Assembly (NCBI GenBank): GCA_023896275.1
Contig: MLDA01000003.1
Location: forward strand, 62,001 to 126,000
DNA: 64,000 bases
Direction: 5' to 3'
Origin: Kocuria rosea subsp. polaris
GTDB lineage: Bacteria; Actinomycetota; Actinomycetes; Actinomycetales; Micrococcaceae
The stretch's first letter is position 1, and the number at the start of each line of letters is the position of its first letter. The notes beneath the pieces were generated by a model, which saw only the letters and a list, made by a program, of their open reading frames with translations, was not told the origin of the DNA and did no database searches. Positions 62,952 through 64,000 of the stretch are shown here, in pieces. The translations under genes and the position numbers were made by a program.

Positions 62952-64000
62952 TCAGGGGCGGCGCTGGGCGAAGAAGTCCATCTCCTGCCGCGAGGATTCG
63001 AGGTACGCGTCCAGCATGGCCTCGCGTTCGCTCGGGTCGGCCTGCCGGGCGAGGCGCTGGGTGATCTCGATCGCCCGCTGCGTGGCCGCGTCGAACTCCG
63101 GGGAGGAGTACATACCCAACCAGTCGGCGTACGGGTGGTCGGGCCGGTTGGCCGCGGCCAGCCGCGTCCCGATGTCCTGGTAGAGCCAGTAGCAGGGCAG
63201 CACGGCGGCAGCTACCACCGCATACGAGCCGATCGCGGCCGCGGACAGCAGGTGGTTCAGGTAGGAGCGGGTCTCCGCGGACATCGGCGCCTCGCCGTCC
63301 GCCGGCGTCTCCCCGCGGGCCTCCGCCTCGGCCAGCCGCGCCTGGTGCAACCCCAGCTCCACCGCCAGGCACTCGCTGGCGCTGTTCGCCCAGAACTGCT
63401 GCTCGTCCAGGGTCGGGGCCAGCTGCGCCGCCCGCGAGAGGACCTTGGAGTATGTGCGCAGGTAGATCGAGTCCTGCGCCAGGTAATGCTCGAAGTCCGC
63501 GCGCTCGAGCGTCCCGTCGGCCAGTTGCTTGACGAACCAGACGTCGTCGATCCGCGCCCGCAGATCCTCGATGAGGTCCCACCAGTACTGCACGTCGGCG
63601 CGCGGGTCCGGGACGGACTTCCCCGCCCAGAGCTGGCCGAGGTGGCCGACCGGCCCGTGGCCGGAGCCAACGTCGAGATCCGCCGCGTCGCGCAGCGCCT
63701 GCGTCAGCCAACCCTTCGCGGCGCGGAGCGCGGTGGGCCAGTCGCCGAACCGCCCGTACAGGGTCGCCATCGCCGACGACAGCGAGCAACCGGTCCCGTG
63801 CGTGCTCGTCGTGTGCACGCGCTCGCCGTCGATTTCCAGGACGACGCCGTCGAGTCCCACGAGCGCGTCGGGGCACCGGCCGTCGGTCGCGCCGTCGTCG
63901 TGCCCGGCGAGGTGCCCGGCGAGGTGCCCGCCCTTGGCGAGCACCAGGACGTCCGCCTGCTGGGCCAGGCGCTGGGCCTGCTCGAGCGCCTCGGGCCACG
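62952..64000 (-). CDS. thiD: ThiD-TenA fusion (5' end beyond the window)
   Basis: Only the C-terminal part is inside. About 130 residues match the end of ThiD (hydroxymethylpyrimidine phosphate kinase) with the anion-hole motif STHGTGCSLSSAMATLYG. They are followed by a TenA-like thiaminase II domain with DFEHYLAQDSIYLRTYSKVL and the catalytic Cys in AVLPCYWLYQDIG. TenA salvages pyrimidine from degraded thiamine and ThiD phosphorylates it, so the fusion fits thiamine salvage. The frame is open to the right edge; the true start lies beyond it. A repeated GHLAGHLAGH stretch comes from a 12-bp tandem repeat near 63900-63930. Confidence 0.88.
   Translation of the reverse strand, partial: WPEALEQAQRLAQQADVLVLAKGGHLAGHLAGHDDGATDGRCPDALVGLDGVVLEIDGERVHTTSTHGTGCSLSSAMATLYGRFGDWPTALRAAKGWLTQALRDAADLDVGSGHGPVGHLGQLWAGKSVPDPRADVQYWWDLIEDLRARIDDVWFVKQLADGTLERADFEHYLAQDSIYLRTYSKVLSRAAQLAPTLDEQQFWANSASECLAVELGLHQARLAEAEARGETPADGEAPMSAETRSYLNHLLSAAAIGSYAVVAAAVLPCYWLYQDIGTRLAAANRPDHPYADWLGMYSSPEFDAATQRAIEITQRLARQADPSEREAMLDAYLESSRQEMDFFAQRRP

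Noticed and set aside
63900-63930. Short tandem repeat in the ThiD part as a frameshift or phase-variation tract
   Set aside because: The 12-bp unit keeps the reading frame, so copy changes would only add or remove four residues.

Overview
The window looks like the replication-origin region of a high-GC Gram-positive chromosome, most likely Actinomycetota, order Micrococcales, and probably Micrococcaceae. The assignment rests on gene order (murJ-trxB-trxA / parB-parA-rsmG-jag-yidC-yidD-rnpA-rpmH / dnaA-dnaN-recF-dciA-gyrB-gyrA-DUF3566-tRNA-Ile-tRNA-Ala / ppiA-rhomboid / crgA-sortase E-pabA-pknB-pknA-pbpA-rodA-pstP-fhaB-fhaA-tRNA-Leu), on many GTG starts, and on actinobacterial families (CrgA, DUF3566, FhaA, PASTA kinases). 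No prophage, insertion sequence or CRISPR array was seen.

Layout. 1-5.1 kb (+): murJ, a degenerate pseudokinase/carbohydrate-binding-like membrane protein (the part fused to MurJ in mycobacterial MviN), then trxB-trxA. 5.3-13.4 kb (-): parB, a 2.2 kb non-coding gap carrying a parS array, parA, rsmG, jag, yidC, yidD, rnpA, rpmH. 13.4-15.9 kb: DnaA boxes on both sides of dnaA, with the dnaA-dnaN spacer the classical oriC candidate. 15.9-25.1 kb (+): dnaN, recF, dciA, gyrB, gyrA, DUF3566, tRNA-Ile, a 38-residue DLW-39-like protein, tRNA-Ala. 25.1-28.6 kb: glycosyltransferase, coiled membrane protein, cyclophilin, rhomboid. 28.6-29.2 kb: an intergenic region with more DnaA-box matches than the classical origin, built from repeated composite units; this is the most unusual thing in the window. 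29.2-33.7 kb: an accessory block (tandem GNAT, LysE exporter with its LysR-type regulator, DUF3817, VOC protein, and an SMR exporter behind a guanidine-III riboswitch). 33.7-45.0 kb: the division and cell-wall signalling cluster. 45.4-50.2 kb: tRNA-Leu, two small lipoproteins, dienelactone hydrolase, UspA, LysR-effector-only protein, SGNH hydrolase. 50.4-53.3 kb: gluconate uptake and phosphorylation with a GntR regulator. 53.3-64 kb: ATP-grasp ligase, crotonase, alpha/beta hydrolase, PfkB kinase, HAD phosphatase, GDPD, LURP-one-like protein, APH-fold protein, nucleobase permease, and a ThiD-TenA fusion cut by the window end.

How it works together. The left half is a replication and segregation hub: DnaA, DnaN, RecF, DciA and gyrase act at the origin, while ParA/ParB and at least eight parS-like sites mark it for segregation. 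The PknA/PknB/PstP/FhaA/FhaB/PbpA/RodA/CrgA cluster, with MurJ and its pseudokinase-like neighbour, covers wall synthesis and its phospho-control. The right-hand third is ordinary accessory metabolism. All positions were read by eye; no database search was run.
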